Notes: generated by a model from the sequence alone, not told the origin. Shown: positions 14,632-23,288, counted from the stretch's first letter. The stretch: DNA of 37,825 bases from an uncultured Lachnospiraceae bacterium (GCA_947169235.1 CAMVOY010000021.1:1-37825); one strand, 5' to 3'. Numbers and translations are program-made.

Positions 14632-16020
14632 TTATTTTGATTTGATATACTCGTCAATCGCCGCTGCAGCTGACTTTCCTGCTCCCATGGCAAGGATGAC
14701 CGTAGCCGCTCCAGTGACCGCATCTCCACCGGCATAGACACCCTCGCGAGTCGTAAGACCGGAGTCGTCCTGAGTGATGAGACAACCTCGCTTGTTTGTA
14801 TCAAGTCCCGGTGTCGTTGATGAGATGAGCGGGTTAGGTGAAGTTCCGATCGCCATGATCACCGAGTCGCACTCGATCTCGAACTCGCTTCCCGGCACCT
14901 CGATCGGGCGACGGCGTCCGCTCTCGTCGGGCTCGCCGAGCTCCATCTTTATACAACGGATACCGCAAACATTTCCGTTTTCATCACCGAGTATCTCAAC
15001 AGGGTTGTGAAGCGTCTTGAAGATAACGCCCTCCTCCTCTGCGTGCTCAACCTCTTCTTTACGGGCCGGAAGCTCTTCCATACCACGACGGTAAACGATA
15101 TATACCTCATCGCTTCCCAGACGCATTGCCGATCTCGCCGCATCCATGGCCACATTTCCACCGCCGACCACGACAGTTTTCTTTGCATGCTGAATAGGAG
15201 TCTTTGAATCCGGCTTATATGCCTTCATCAGATTGATACGTGTGAGGAACTCGTTTGCCGAGTACACACCGTTCAAGCTCTCGCCCGGGATGTTCATAAA
15301 TCTCGGAAGTCCGGCTCCTGATCCTACGAAGATAGCTTCATTTCCCATCTCAAAGAGCTCGTCGATGGTGAGGACCTTGCCCATTACCATATTGGTCTCG
15401 ATGTCAACACCTATATCAATAAGGTTCTGAACCTCTTTGTTTACTATAGCCTTCGGGAGACGGAACTCAGGGATTCCGTAGCTCAAAACTCCTCCTGCCA
15501 CATGAAGTGCTTCATATATAGTGACCTTGTAGCCGAGTTTTGCAAGATCTCCCGCTGCCGTAAGTCCCGAAGGACCTGCACCGATGATCGCAACCTTGTG
15601 ACCGTTACTCTCCGGTGCTACCGGCTTCTCCGTGGAGTGCTCTCTGTGATAGTCTGCAACGAATCTCTCAAGACGTCCGATACCTACCGGCTCGCCCTTG
15701 ATACCGCGCACGCACTTCTGCTCACACTGAGTCTCCTGCGGACATACACGACCGCAAACGGCCGGAAGCGATGTGGATTTGTTCAGGACATCAAACGCTC
15801 CCTCCATATCCTCATTTGCCACGCATGCGATGAAATCAGGAATCTGTACCGATACGGGACATCCCTCCACACACGGTCTGTTCTTACAATTCAGACATCT
15901 CTGCGCTTCCTCAACTGCTATCTCATAAGTATAGCCAAGTGCTACCTCTTCAAAATTCTTGTTTCTGACGTTCGGCTCCTGCACCGGCATCTCGTGTTTT
16001 TTCGGATCCATATTAGGCAT
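14632..16020 (-). CDS. nfnB: NADH-dependent ferredoxin:NADP+ oxidoreductase, large subunit
   Basis: A 462-residue flavoprotein of the GltD/sulfide-dehydrogenase type. N-terminal Cys45-type clusters are seen in CLNCKNRPCVEGCPV (42-56) and CGRVCPQETQCEQKC (89-103), ligands for two [4Fe-4S] centres. An FAD-binding GAGPSGLTAAGDLAKLG follows near residue 147, and GGGNVAMDAARSAMRLG marks the NADP(H) site. With NfnA it couples NADH and reduced ferredoxin to NADP+ reduction by flavin-based bifurcation. Length fits NfnB; a glutamate-synthase small subunit would look similar, but the nfnA neighbour decides. AAGGAGGTG precedes the ATG, which lies one base after the nfnA stop. Confidence 0.9.
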   Translation of the reverse strand: MPNMDPKKHEMPVQEPNVRNKNFEEVALGYTYEIAVEEAQRCLNCKNRPCVEGCPVSVQIPDFIACVANEDMEGAFDVLNKSTSLPAVCGRVCPQETQCEQKCVRGIKGEPVGIGRLERFVADYHREHSTEKPVAPESNGHKVAIIGAGPSGLTAAGDLAKLGYKVTIYEALHVAGGVLSYGIPEFRLPKAIVNKEVQNLIDIGVDIETNMVMGKVLTIDELFEMGNEAIFVGSGAGLPRFMNIPGESLNGVYSANEFLTRINLMKAYKPDSKTPIQHAKKTVVVGGGNVAMDAARSAMRLGSDEVYIVYRRGMEELPARKEEVEHAEEEGVIFKTLHNPVEILGDENGNVCGIRCIKMELGEPDESGRRRPIEVPGSEFEIECDSVIMAIGTSPNPLISSTTPGLDTNKRGCLITQDDSGLTTREGVYAGGDAVTGAATVILAMGAGKSAAAAIDEYIKSK

Positions 16021-16021
16021 A

Positions 16022-16864
16022 TCACTGCACCTCCTTTTTCAGAAGGTTGCACGATGCTTCGCGAGCCTTCGCTTCAAACTCTTTATATACACCGCCACGC
16101 TTCATGGCTTCATCGAAATCAACCTCGTGTCCGTCGAAATCCGGTCCGTCAACACAGGCAAATACCGTCTTGCCGCCTACCGTCAGTCTGCAGCATCCGC
16201 ACATGCCGGTACCGTCAACCATGATCGGGTTCATGCTGACGATGGTCTTTATGCCGTACTCCTTCGTGGTCAGGCACACGAACTTCATCATGATAAGGGG
16301 TCCGATCGCGATAACCTCGTCGTACTCGTTGCCCTCCTCGATAAGCTTTTTCAGAGCATCGGTAACAAGTCCCTTCTCTCCGTAGCTACCGTCATCGGTC
16401 ATCATAACGTATTTATCACAAGCCGCTTTAAACTCATCCTCGAGGATCACAAGATCTTTGTTTCTGAATCCTACGATGGCATGTACCTCACAACCGAGGT
16501 CATGGAGCTTTTTTGTCACCGGATATGCGATGGCACAGCCGACTCCGCCGCCGACTACAGCAACTTTTTTCAGACCATCGGTCTCCGTCTCCTTGCCAAG
16601 CGGTCCCACGAAATCATGGATATACTCACCTTCATTCAAAGAATCAAGCTCCATCACGCCCGCGCCCACGATCTGGTAGATAATGGTGACTGTACCCTTA
16701 TCCGGATCTGTGTCCGCGATAGTCAGCGGGATACGCTCGGAGTCCTCCTTTGCCCTGAAAATAATAAACTGCCCCGGCTCCGCCTTCTTCGCGATCAGCG
16801 GCGCATCGACTACCATACGTACAACGGTAGGATTCAGGGGCTCTTTCTTTACGATCCTGTTCAT
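16022..16864 (-). CDS. nfnA: NADH-dependent ferredoxin:NADP+ oxidoreductase, small subunit
   Basis: A 280-residue subunit of the dihydroorotate-dehydrogenase electron-transfer type. The N-terminal half binds FAD (RIPLTIAD near 44-51), the middle part NAD(H) (VAVVGGGVGCAIAYPV, 101-116), and a [2Fe-2S] cluster is held by Cys222, Cys225 and Cys237 in CGCCRLTVGGKTVFAC, followed by DGPDFDGHEVDF. It is the first gene of the nfnAB operon, with AAAGGAA 17 bases before the ATG, a rather long spacing, so a GTTGAAAGACG leader is present. A lone copy could be read as a PyrK-like or sulfide dehydrogenase beta subunit; the adjacent nfnB settles it. Confidence 0.9.
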   Translation of the reverse strand: MNRIVKKEPLNPTVVRMVVDAPLIAKKAEPGQFIIFRAKEDSERIPLTIADTDPDKGTVTIIYQIVGAGVMELDSLNEGEYIHDFVGPLGKETETDGLKKVAVVGGGVGCAIAYPVTKKLHDLGCEVHAIVGFRNKDLVILEDEFKAACDKYVMMTDDGSYGEKGLVTDALKKLIEEGNEYDEVIAIGPLIMMKFVCLTTKEYGIKTIVSMNPIMVDGTGMCGCCRLTVGGKTVFACVDGPDFDGHEVDFDEAMKRGGVYKEFEAKAREASCNLLKKEVQ

Positions 16865-16941
16865 CGTCTTTCAACTTCCTTTCACTCTCGGAGAGCCTGA
16901 TTTTGCGGCGCTCCTTAAAAAATATCAAGTTTAACTCATAC

Positions 16942-16970
16942 ATTCTATCACACATATAATAGGAAATCAA
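16942..16970 (-). promoter_or_regulatory. Promoter of nfnAB
   Basis: On the minus strand TTGATT (16970-16965), 17 bases, TAGAAT (16947-16942). It lies immediately downstream of the ppiB terminator and gives a leader of about 70 bases. Confidence 0.65.
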
Positions 16971-16971
16971 G

Positions 16972-16997
16972 AAAAAAATGCCCCGCATGCGAGGCAT
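16972..16997 (-). terminator. Terminator of the malQ-ppiB unit
   Basis: ATGCC-C-CGC and GCG-A-GGCAT (16978-16997) form a stem with one mismatch; on the minus strand T7 follows. The plus-strand side also has T5, so it could act both ways. Confidence 0.85.
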
Positions 16998-17014
16998 TTT
17001 TGTATTTGGCTATA

Positions 17015-17536
17015 TCATGACTTCTCCGGTTCCGGATAGTCCACTCCGAAAGTCTCTACGGTAACGGTCTTCATTACCTGATTCTCATAAGGTCTGTCCG
17101 TGCCAAACTCTGTCGAAACAGTTGCGATCCTGTCAACGACATCCATACCCTCGATCACCTTTCCGAAAGCTGCGTACTCACCGTCGAGGTGCGGTGAAGT
17201 CTTATGCATGATGAAGAACTGACTGCCGGCTGAGTCCGGCATCATAGAACGCGCCATCGAAAGAACTCCCGGTGTGTGCTTTAAGTTATTCTCGAATCCG
17301 TTGCTGCTAAACTCTCCCGGAATCTGGTATCCCGGACCGCCCATGCCGGTACCCTCGGGATCTCCACCCTGGAGCATGAAACCCTCGATCACGCGGTGAA
17401 AGATCAGGCCGTCATAAAAGCCTTTTTTCACCAGCGAGATAAAGTTGTTAACAGTGTTCGGTGCGATATCCGGATAAAGCTCCGCCTTCATCACATCGCC
17501 ATTTTCCATGGTAATGGTTACTATAGGGTTACTCAT
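17015..17536 (-). CDS. ppiB: Cyclophilin-type peptidyl-prolyl cis-trans isomerase
   Basis: A 173-residue cytoplasmic cyclophilin that speeds prolyl bond isomerisation in folding proteins. The active-site groups are in FHRVIEGFMLQGGDPEG (Arg52, Phe57, Met58, Gln60 approximately), SAGSQFFIMH and HLDGEYAAFGKV. There is no signal peptide, and the length is usual for bacterial PpiB. CGGAGG precedes the ATG. It follows malQ by 64 bases without a visible promoter, so co-transcription is likely although no functional link is evident. Confidence 0.93.
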   Translation of the reverse strand: MSNPIVTITMENGDVMKAELYPDIAPNTVNNFISLVKKGFYDGLIFHRVIEGFMLQGGDPEGTGMGGPGYQIPGEFSSNGFENNLKHTPGVLSMARSMMPDSAGSQFFIMHKTSPHLDGEYAAFGKVIEGMDVVDRIATVSTEFGTDRPYENQVMKTVTVETFGVDYPEPEKS

Positions 17537-17600
17537 GTGTATTTCCTCCGTTTCTATTATTTCTGTGCGTATTCCTGTCTTTCAGAAACAACACTCTTTA

Positions 17601-19205
17601 TCATTTATCCTCAGGTTCTTTTGGTATTCTGCTGTATACTTCCGCCAGCCCTCTGATGCTTGAAGCGAGTTCCTGAGATAAGAAGTTCGGTCTCAGCCTC
17701 CACTGCCAGTTTCCGTCCGGCGCTCCCGGTGTATTTATCCTCGCCTCACGGCCGAAGCACAGATAATCCTGAAGCGGGATGATACACAGATCGGCAACCG
17801 ATCGGTACGCCTCGCGGATCAGATCCCATGTCAGGCCGCCGAAATCAGTGTTCATCGAGTTGATATAACGACGGGTGAAATCGCGCTCGCCCTCGCTGAT
17901 CTCCTCACACCATGCACGTGTAGGTGTGTTGTCGTGAGTTCCCGTGTATACAACACAATTGTTTATATGCCTGTGGTTCACATAATAGCTGTCCCAGCTG
18001 GTGAAACCATACTGAAGCACCTTCATCCCCGGGAATCCCGTATCTTTAAGGAGTTTCTCGTTCTCAGGGGTATTGTTCCCGAGGTCCTCCGCGATGATCC
18101 TGAGGTTATCAACCTTAGCCTTTAACGTATTGAAAAGATCGATGCCCGGGCCTTTTTTCAGTTTGCCCTTCTCCGCGGTCTCGTCACCGTACGGGATCGC
18201 ATAGTAATCGCAGAACCCGTGGAAATGGTCGATCCTGATGACATCGTAGAACGCATATGTCCTGTACATACGTCTGAGCCACCAATCGTAATCGCGCTTT
18301 TTCTCGGCATCCCAGTCATAGATCGGGTTGCCCCAAAGCTGTCCGGTAGGAGAAAAAGCGTCCGGCGGACACCCTGCAACTACGGTCGGCTTTAAATCCT
18401 TATCCATCTGGAATACCTCCGGATGTGACCAGGCATCCGATGAATCCATCGCAACATAGAACGGGATATCACCAATGATCTTTATGTTTTTCGCATTCGC
18501 ATAAGCACGAAGCGCTCTCCACTGACGGTCGAACTCGAACTGCTCGAAATAGTAGAGTCCCATCTCATCGGCAAGCTCTTTCTTCGCAGCATCTATCGCA
18601 GATGCCTTTCTTTTTCTGAGGTCGTCCTCCCAGTCAAGCCAGGAAGCTCCGCCTGCCTTTTCCTTGAGAGCCATGAAAAGAGCGTAGTCCTCAAGCCAAT
18701 AGCTCTCCATCTCCAAAAATGCCGCGAACTCCTCGGCGAGTGACTTCTGTTTAGGCTCTTTTGCTGACTTTTTTTCGGGCATCGTGATCCCGTTCGGGAT
18801 GGCAGAGCCCGCAGTGATCGTCTTGTCTTTTTTTGATGCCTCGAGTTTCTCGGAGAACTTCTCGTAAGCCTTTTTCAGTATCTCCCTGCGACTCATATAG
18901 ATTGCACCGTAATCAACCTTGGTCTCGTCAGAACCGAAATCACAGGCATTCACCTCGTCCCAGGTGAGCAGTCCGTCCTCTATAAGTGTCTCGAGGGAAA
19001 TAAAGTAAGGGTTTCCCGCAAACGCTGATACGTTCTGATAAGGCGAATTCCCAAATCCTGTGGGCCCAATCGGAAGTATCTGCCAGAAGCCCTGTCCTGA
19101 TCTCTCGAGGAAATCAGCAAATTCATATGCCTCTCTTGAAAAACTCCCGATACCGAACTTCGACGGAATGGAAAAGATCGGGAATAATATTCCGCTTTCT
19201 CGCAT
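17601..19205 (-). CDS. malQ: 4-alpha-glucanotransferase (GH77)
   Basis: A 534-residue cytoplasmic amylomaltase that transfers maltooligosaccharide units in starch and glycogen use. Catalytic residues are visible: nucleophile Asp326 in RIDHFHGF, acid/base Glu373 in IAEDLG, and Asp425 in GTHDNTP; the start SGILFPIFSIPSKFGIGSF and GFWQILPIGPTG are typical. It is about 30 residues longer than usual owing to a Lys/Ser-rich insertion around 123-153. GAGGAG precedes the ATG. It has its own promoter at 19248-19276 and is followed by ppiB. No maltose transporter or phosphorylase is present nearby. Confidence 0.95.
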   Translation of the reverse strand: MRESGILFPIFSIPSKFGIGSFSREAYEFADFLERSGQGFWQILPIGPTGFGNSPYQNVSAFAGNPYFISLETLIEDGLLTWDEVNACDFGSDETKVDYGAIYMSRREILKKAYEKFSEKLEASKKDKTITAGSAIPNGITMPEKKSAKEPKQKSLAEEFAAFLEMESYWLEDYALFMALKEKAGGASWLDWEDDLRKRKASAIDAAKKELADEMGLYYFEQFEFDRQWRALRAYANAKNIKIIGDIPFYVAMDSSDAWSHPEVFQMDKDLKPTVVAGCPPDAFSPTGQLWGNPIYDWDAEKKRDYDWWLRRMYRTYAFYDVIRIDHFHGFCDYYAIPYGDETAEKGKLKKGPGIDLFNTLKAKVDNLRIIAEDLGNNTPENEKLLKDTGFPGMKVLQYGFTSWDSYYVNHRHINNCVVYTGTHDNTPTRAWCEEISEGERDFTRRYINSMNTDFGGLTWDLIREAYRSVADLCIIPLQDYLCFGREARINTPGAPDGNWQWRLRPNFLSQELASSIRGLAEVYSRIPKEPEDK

Positions 19206-19247
19206 GTTATCATCTCCTCACTGAATTGATATACATAAACGCTTTAT

Positions 19248-19276
19248 ATTGTACCTCAAAAATAATAAGAGGTCAA
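19248..19276 (-). promoter_or_regulatory. Promoter of malQ
   Basis: On the minus strand TTGACC (19276-19271), 17 bases, TACAAT (19253-19248). It is divergent from the promoter of the small gene and Nudix hydrolase. Confidence 0.7.
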
Positions 19277-19303
19277 GTTTTTGCGGTTTTCTTTTTTATA
19301 TGC

Positions 19304-19332
19304 TTGCGTTTACGCACGGACTTATGTATAAT
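19304..19332 (+). promoter_or_regulatory. Promoter of the 56-residue gene and Nudix hydrolase
   Basis: TTGCGT (19304-19309), 17 bases, TATAAT (19327-19332). The inverted repeat TGCGT-TT-ACGCA (19305-19316) overlaps the -35 box and may be an operator. Confidence 0.7.
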
Positions 19333-19392
19333 ATATCTGTAACCGAAACGCTTAGGAGCAGGAGAGACCACGCTCCGGATTTGGAGGTATAT

Positions 19393-19563
19393 ATGACAGA
19401 TAAGGAAAGATGCGCACATGAGTTTGCGTTGATGTATGCCAGGTTTGCGCTGGACAAAACAAATGATGCTTATGCAAGCAAGCCCGGTGAGACTGCGATC
19501 GATTACGCGATCCAATCATATCTGGCAGCAAAGAGTCATTTTGAGAATGCTTCACCGAGATAA
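19393..19563 (+). CDS. Small conserved-looking helical protein
   Basis: A 56-residue soluble protein beginning MTDKERCAHEFALMYARFAL and ending in a helix DYAIQSYLAAKSHFENASPR. It looks all-helical. I do not recognise a family. The start at 19393 is chosen over longer versions because GGAGG (19383-19387) sits six bases upstream and the promoter lies between. It ends 12 bases before the Nudix gene, so they share a transcript. Confidence 0.72.
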   Translation: MTDKERCAHEFALMYARFALDKTNDAYASKPGETAIDYAIQSYLAAKSHFENASPR

Positions 19564-19575
19564 CGGAGTTCCTAT

Positions 19576-20139
19576 ATGAAGTTTAAATCGATCAAAAAAG
19601 TCCACGATGGCCATTATATACATCGTTATGATATCACGTACGAAACCGCATCAGGACATGAAAAGGTGTATGAGATGATCAGCAGAAAGCCTGATATCAA
19701 CAGTCTCAGCACCCTGCATTGCGAACGCCCTGATGCTGTTGTTTTGATCCTTACGGACGAGCCGGAGGAACGTATCTTGCTGAATCGTGAGTTCAGACTT
19801 GCGACCGGACAATGGATCTACAATTTTCCGGCAGGATTGATAGACGGTGACGAAACACCTGAGGAGGCTGCGAAACGAGAGCTTTTTGAGGAGACCGGGC
19901 TCACACTCTGCGATGTTTCGGATGTCATTCCACTGAGCTACAGTGCTGTCGGCTTTGCCAATGAAACAAATGTCTGTGTTGTAGCTCACGCTTCAGGGAC
20001 CATACGCCCGAGCGATTCGGAGGTAGAGGAGATCGAGGCCGGGTGGTACACCAAAGACGAGGTTTCCGATCTTCTTAAAAAGGAACTGTTCGCTGCGAGG
20101 ACACAGGCATACTGCTATATGTGGGCACGTTCTTCATAA
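19576..20139 (+). CDS. Nudix hydrolase, ADP-ribose pyrophosphatase-like
   Basis: A 187-residue Nudix enzyme that likely cleaves ADP-ribose or a related nucleoside diphosphate linkage with Mg ions. The Nudix box is perfect: Gly87-x5-Glu93-x7-Arg101-Glu102-LFEE-x-Gly108-Leu109. The preceding part QWIYNFPAGLID and the final WYTKDEVSDLL are typical of ADP-ribose pyrophosphatases such as NudF. The substrate is not proven. GGAG lies ahead of the ATG, 12 bases after the small helical gene. No terminator of good quality follows, only a short ACGA-TATT-TCGT hairpin. Confidence 0.9.
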   Translation: MKFKSIKKVHDGHYIHRYDITYETASGHEKVYEMISRKPDINSLSTLHCERPDAVVLILTDEPEERILLNREFRLATGQWIYNFPAGLIDGDETPEEAAKRELFEETGLTLCDVSDVIPLSYSAVGFANETNVCVVAHASGTIRPSDSEVEEIEAGWYTKDEVSDLLKKELFAARTQAYCYMWARSS

Positions 20140-20176
20140 AAAACACGATATTTCGTATTGTTTCGCACATATACGC

Positions 20177-20205
20177 TTGACAAACACTTGAAATTTCGTT
20201 ATAAT
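20177..20205 (+). promoter_or_regulatory. Perfect consensus promoter of the small membrane protein gene
   Basis: TTGACA (20177-20182), 17 bases, TATAAT (20200-20205). It gives a leader of about 90 bases with the palindrome TTCCGTACGGAA (20257-20268) and the ribosome site TAGGAGG. Confidence 0.9.
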
Positions 20206-20301
20206 TCGAGTGTATGCGTGAGTTCTGACATCCAGAAGGGGATGAAAAGAGGAGCTTCCGTACGGAAACCATTAATCAATATCTATATTTAGGAGGAAAT
20301 C

Positions 20302-20721
20302 ATGGAGCAGAACAACAACAACGTTTCACCACTTGGTATGATCTTCGGTATCATCAGTTTGGTAGTATCCATCGTTGGTGGTATTACTTTTGGTGTCATC
20401 GGTGCAGGTATCGCACTTGTATGTGGTATCCTTGCTATCGTAATGAGCGTTAAGGTTAAGAAAGAGACTGACGGCGCAAAGGGTACAGGCGGTATGGTTA
20501 TGGGTATCCTTGGTATCGTATTTGGAGCTCTCTTCGCAATCGGATGTACTGTATGTGGAGCATCTGTAATGAGCGAGGCTGGTACAAGCGGCGGTACATG
20601 CTACGGATGTGTAGGTATCAAATGCTTCGTAGACAGCAAAACTAACGAGTTTCAGGACGCGCTTAAGGACGCAGCTGAGAATATCGATTGGGGCGAGCTT
20701 GCAGATCAGCTCGATCAGTAA
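20302..20721 (+). CDS. Small DUF4190-like integral membrane protein
   Basis: A 139-residue membrane protein. After a polar Asn-rich start (MEQNNNN), two Gly-rich membrane hairpins are seen at about 11-50 and 63-92, joined by a basic loop KVKKETDGAKGTGG; a Cys-rich part (CYGCVGIKC, 100-108) and an acidic helix (115-139) follow. The pattern of GxxxG-rich segments resembles DUF4190-type proteins of unknown role. A perfect promoter, a strong ribosome site and codon use dominated by GGT, GTA and ATC suggest it is among the most strongly expressed genes of the window. It is followed by a strong terminator. Confidence 0.8.
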   Translation: MEQNNNNVSPLGMIFGIISLVVSIVGGITFGVIGAGIALVCGILAIVMSVKVKKETDGAKGTGGMVMGILGIVFGALFAIGCTVCGASVMSEAGTSGGTCYGCVGIKCFVDSKTNEFQDALKDAAENIDWGELADQLDQ

Positions 20722-20734
20722 TATATGTACTCAA

Positions 20735-20769
20735 AGGGTTGTCGTCTGATGGCGGCAACCCTATTTTTT
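20735..20769 (+). terminator. Terminator of the small membrane protein gene
   Basis: AGGGTTGTCGTC (20735-20746) pairs with GGCGGCAACCCT (20751-20762), 12 pairs with two G-U, loop TGAT, followed by ATTTTTTAT. Confidence 0.92.
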
Positions 20770-20799
20770 ATATAACAATGTTTTACTAAGGAGAAAACC

Positions 20800-21633
20800 A
20801 TGTTTCCATCATTTCATATAGGCGACTTGGAAATACCTCTTTATGGTATTATTTTTCTTGCAGGTATTGCCTTGGCCGTTCTTATCGCCAGGAAATTCTG
20901 CATGCGTGCATCCCTACCGAAAGCGGATCTTTTATACGGAACTCTGTATTCCTTTATAGGAATCCTGATCGGATCAAAGATCGTATACTGTATCACCATG
21001 CTCCCGAAACTGATAAAGTTATGGGACCTGGTCGAAAAGGCTTATCCGAATTTTTTCAGCAGAATGGCATTTGTACTTACCTACCTGTTCGGAGGATATG
21101 TTTACTATGGCGGGCTCATCGGCGCCGTGATTTTTGTATACATCTACTGCAGACAGTACAAAGTTGATTTCCTCGCATTCATAGATGTGTTTGCAGTGAT
21201 GATACCATTCGTTCATGGCATCGGCAGGATCGGTTGTTTTCTGGCGGGATGCTGTTATGGAATAGAGTATCACGGACCTTTCGCGGTGCATTTTCCATAT
21301 CAGAGTGGAGTTCCGGAGCTGTCAGAAGTTCCGAGATTCCCTGTCCAATTGTTTGAGGCCGGTCTGAACTTCATCTTTTTTGGAGTGCTGTTGTTCCTGT
21401 TTTTAAAAATAGGACTCCGCAAGGGAAAAGTATTAGGCGTTTATCTTATCTACTATTCCATAGTAAGGTTTATACTGGAGTATCTCAGGGGCGACGCGAT
21501 CCGCGGTGGTATCGGCGTACTGTCTACGTCACAGATCATAAGTATCATACTCCTGCCGATAGGTATATTCCTCACCGTAAAGGGACTGCCGAAGTTGAGA
21601 AAAGCAAAAGAAGAGTCGGAAGCGCAACAATAA
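20800..21633 (+). CDS. Lgt-like membrane protein (prolipoprotein diacylglyceryl transferase family)
   Basis: A 277-residue protein with about seven membrane segments of the LGT family, which transfers diacylglyceryl from phosphatidylglycerol to the Cys of prolipoproteins. The signature region is HGIGRIGCFLAGCCYG (139-154): Arg143 and Gly154 are kept, but E. coli Asn146 is Cys146 and Glu151 is Cys151. The E. coli His103 position is Tyr103 (VYYGGLIG). A C-terminal RFILEYLRGD keeps the Arg/Glu pattern. Such divergence suggests a paralogue that may not act as classical Lgt. AAGGAG precedes the ATG. No promoter is seen after the upstream terminator, so it may depend on read-through. Confidence 0.75.
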   Translation: MFPSFHIGDLEIPLYGIIFLAGIALAVLIARKFCMRASLPKADLLYGTLYSFIGILIGSKIVYCITMLPKLIKLWDLVEKAYPNFFSRMAFVLTYLFGGYVYYGGLIGAVIFVYIYCRQYKVDFLAFIDVFAVMIPFVHGIGRIGCFLAGCCYGIEYHGPFAVHFPYQSGVPELSEVPRFPVQLFEAGLNFIFFGVLLFLFLKIGLRKGKVLGVYLIYYSIVRFILEYLRGDAIRGGIGVLSTSQIISIILLPIGIFLTVKGLPKLRKAKEESEAQQ

Positions 21634-21655
21634 TAACAACAATAGTAATAACAAT

Positions 21656-21682
21656 AAAAAGGCACCCGATGGGTGCCTTTTT
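21656..21682. terminator. Bidirectional terminator between Lgt-like and GH43 genes
   Basis: AAAAAGGCACCC (21656-21667), GAT, GGGTGCCTTTTT (21671-21682): a perfect stem flanked by A5 and T5 that serves both converging genes. It is preceded by a low-complexity AAC/AAT run at 21626-21655. Confidence 0.93.
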
Positions 21683-23288
21683 ATTCAAACTCTATATCCT
21701 TTATCTGTATCTTTTTTGTTCCGTGATATACAAAGAACAACGGATGTACACCGTCGGGGATATCCACATCTCCTTCACATCTGATCCACTCCATAGGATC
21801 AGCTGATTTTTTGACGGATATCTGCCCTACACTCTCTCCGACCGGCGAAAGGTAAACATCTAAAACTCCCACGATGCCTTCACCGAAATCCGCATCGGGA
21901 GCATCGCCCGGTCCGGCCTCCGCTCTTTCGAATCCCTTCTGATCATACCTTTCATCCTTACGTAAAGGCACATCCAAAACTACTTTATTATCCTTTGTTT
22001 CTTCTCTTGCTATGACGATTAATTTTTTATTATTAACAAATGAAAAATACTTGTAACCGATCAAAGTATCATCCTCGATCTCACCGATAAATCTGTCCTC
22101 GCCCAAGTGAGTTACATTCGGAAATGCATCATCAAAAATACAGTTTGACCCGTGTGGCATATGATGATTTGTAAGGTTACAGCAGATCACCGAAGGATAG
22201 CTTCCCTGAGCAGGCAGTGGCCCTCCGTTAAGCCCGCAGCTCGTGATCTCCACCTGGTGTATGCTTCCGTCCTGCTCAATAAAAATCTCCTCGGCACATG
22301 CCTGCCTGCTGTAGTCAGACTTGTGTGTGAGCCTGTGGAAAAATACATACCATTTTCCATTTATATTCTCAATACTTCCGTGCGTGGTTCCGGTCATATT
22401 GAGGCGATCCTTTGCCTTGCGTCCATCCAGGCCTATATCACCGTTTGAAACTATAGTACCGCCAAAAGTGAAATCTCTGTCAGGCTTGTCGCTCGTCGCA
22501 TAGCACAGCTCGTGGTTCAGCCACGAGGAGTATATAAAGTAATACGTGCTGTTTATTTTTCTGATGGAAGCACCCTCAAAGAACGGATGCTCCTCAAAGC
22601 CGGTTCCTTTCACACGATACGGTATGATGAGCTTCGCTTCTTCTTTTACGGTCAACATATCATCTGCGAGAACGAGCATGGCAGGACCGTTTATCGACTC
22701 TCCGGAGTCCATGTATGAAAGGATCTCCTCCCGGGAGCGGTTAAACATCTTTACCTCATCGTCAAGACGCCCGTTCGTCATGAAATCATCTTCCTCTTCA
22801 TAGCCGTAACGGGTCCCGTAATAAAGGCGGATCACTCCATCATCATTTATTACCGCAGGGTCAAAACAGATGTATTTCTGCATCGGAGTGCCGTCGGCAT
22901 TCCTCACGAATCCGAGATACTCATAAGGACCGGCCGGCTTATCAGCCACCGCTACACTTATCGGTCCATCGTAACCTCCGTAGCCGTAATCTCCGCCCAT
23001 GCCGTAGTACAGATAGTATCTGCCATCATTTCCGCAGACCACATCCGGCGCATACATGTATTTACGATTCGGATAATCAGGATCCTGATTCGAACGATAG
23101 ATCACGCCCTCATACCGCCAATCCGTCAGATCAGTGACAGGTGCGGAATAAGTCACATAGTCTCGCATGCAGTATGTATATCCACCCTCTGCATCATGTG
23201 ATCCGAAGATATATACACGATCACCGAACACATGCGGTTCCCCATCAGGGATGTATTCGTCGATTGGTAGATACGGGTTAAAAACCAT
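21681..23288 (-). CDS. GH43 family glycosidase with C-terminal CBM6-like domain
   Basis: A 535-residue protein without signal peptide, so it should act inside the cell on imported oligosaccharides. The GH43 triad can be read as Asp15 (IPDGEPHVFG), Asp143 (CFDPAVIND) and Glu238 (FFEGASIRKI) in a five-bladed propeller filling residues 1-310. The C-terminal 120 residues (IVGVLDVYLSPVGES, GVHPLFFVYHG) resemble a CBM6 module. Likely activity is beta-xylosidase or alpha-arabinofuranosidase. Its ATG overlaps the stop of the PutP-like symporter gene (TAATG), so translation is coupled. AraD elsewhere in the window would fit release of arabinose. Confidence 0.87.
   Translation of the reverse strand: MVFNPYLPIDEYIPDGEPHVFGDRVYIFGSHDAEGGYTYCMRDYVTYSAPVTDLTDWRYEGVIYRSNQDPDYPNRKYMYAPDVVCGNDGRYYLYYGMGGDYGYGGYDGPISVAVADKPAGPYEYLGFVRNADGTPMQKYICFDPAVINDDGVIRLYYGTRYGYEEEDDFMTNGRLDDEVKMFNRSREEILSYMDSGESINGPAMLVLADDMLTVKEEAKLIIPYRVKGTGFEEHPFFEGASIRKINSTYYFIYSSWLNHELCYATSDKPDRDFTFGGTIVSNGDIGLDGRKAKDRLNMTGTTHGSIENINGKWYVFFHRLTHKSDYSRQACAEEIFIEQDGSIHQVEITSCGLNGGPLPAQGSYPSVICCNLTNHHMPHGSNCIFDDAFPNVTHLGEDRFIGEIEDDTLIGYKYFSFVNNKKLIVIAREETKDNKVVLDVPLRKDERYDQKGFERAEAGPGDAPDADFGEGIVGVLDVYLSPVGESVGQISVKKSADPMEWIRCEGDVDIPDGVHPLFFVYHGTKKIQIKDIEFE

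Noticed and set aside
15502-16224. 240-codon open frame on the plus strand opposite nfnB
   Set aside because: Same reason: antisense shadow of a gene with intact cluster-binding Cys motifs.
15959-16900. 313-codon open frame on the plus strand opposite nfnA and nfnB
   Set aside because: It runs antisense across two clear nfn genes and has no ribosome site or motif.
20140-20165. Terminator after the Nudix gene
   Set aside because: The ACGA-TATT-TCGT hairpin is only four pairs and lacks a T tract.
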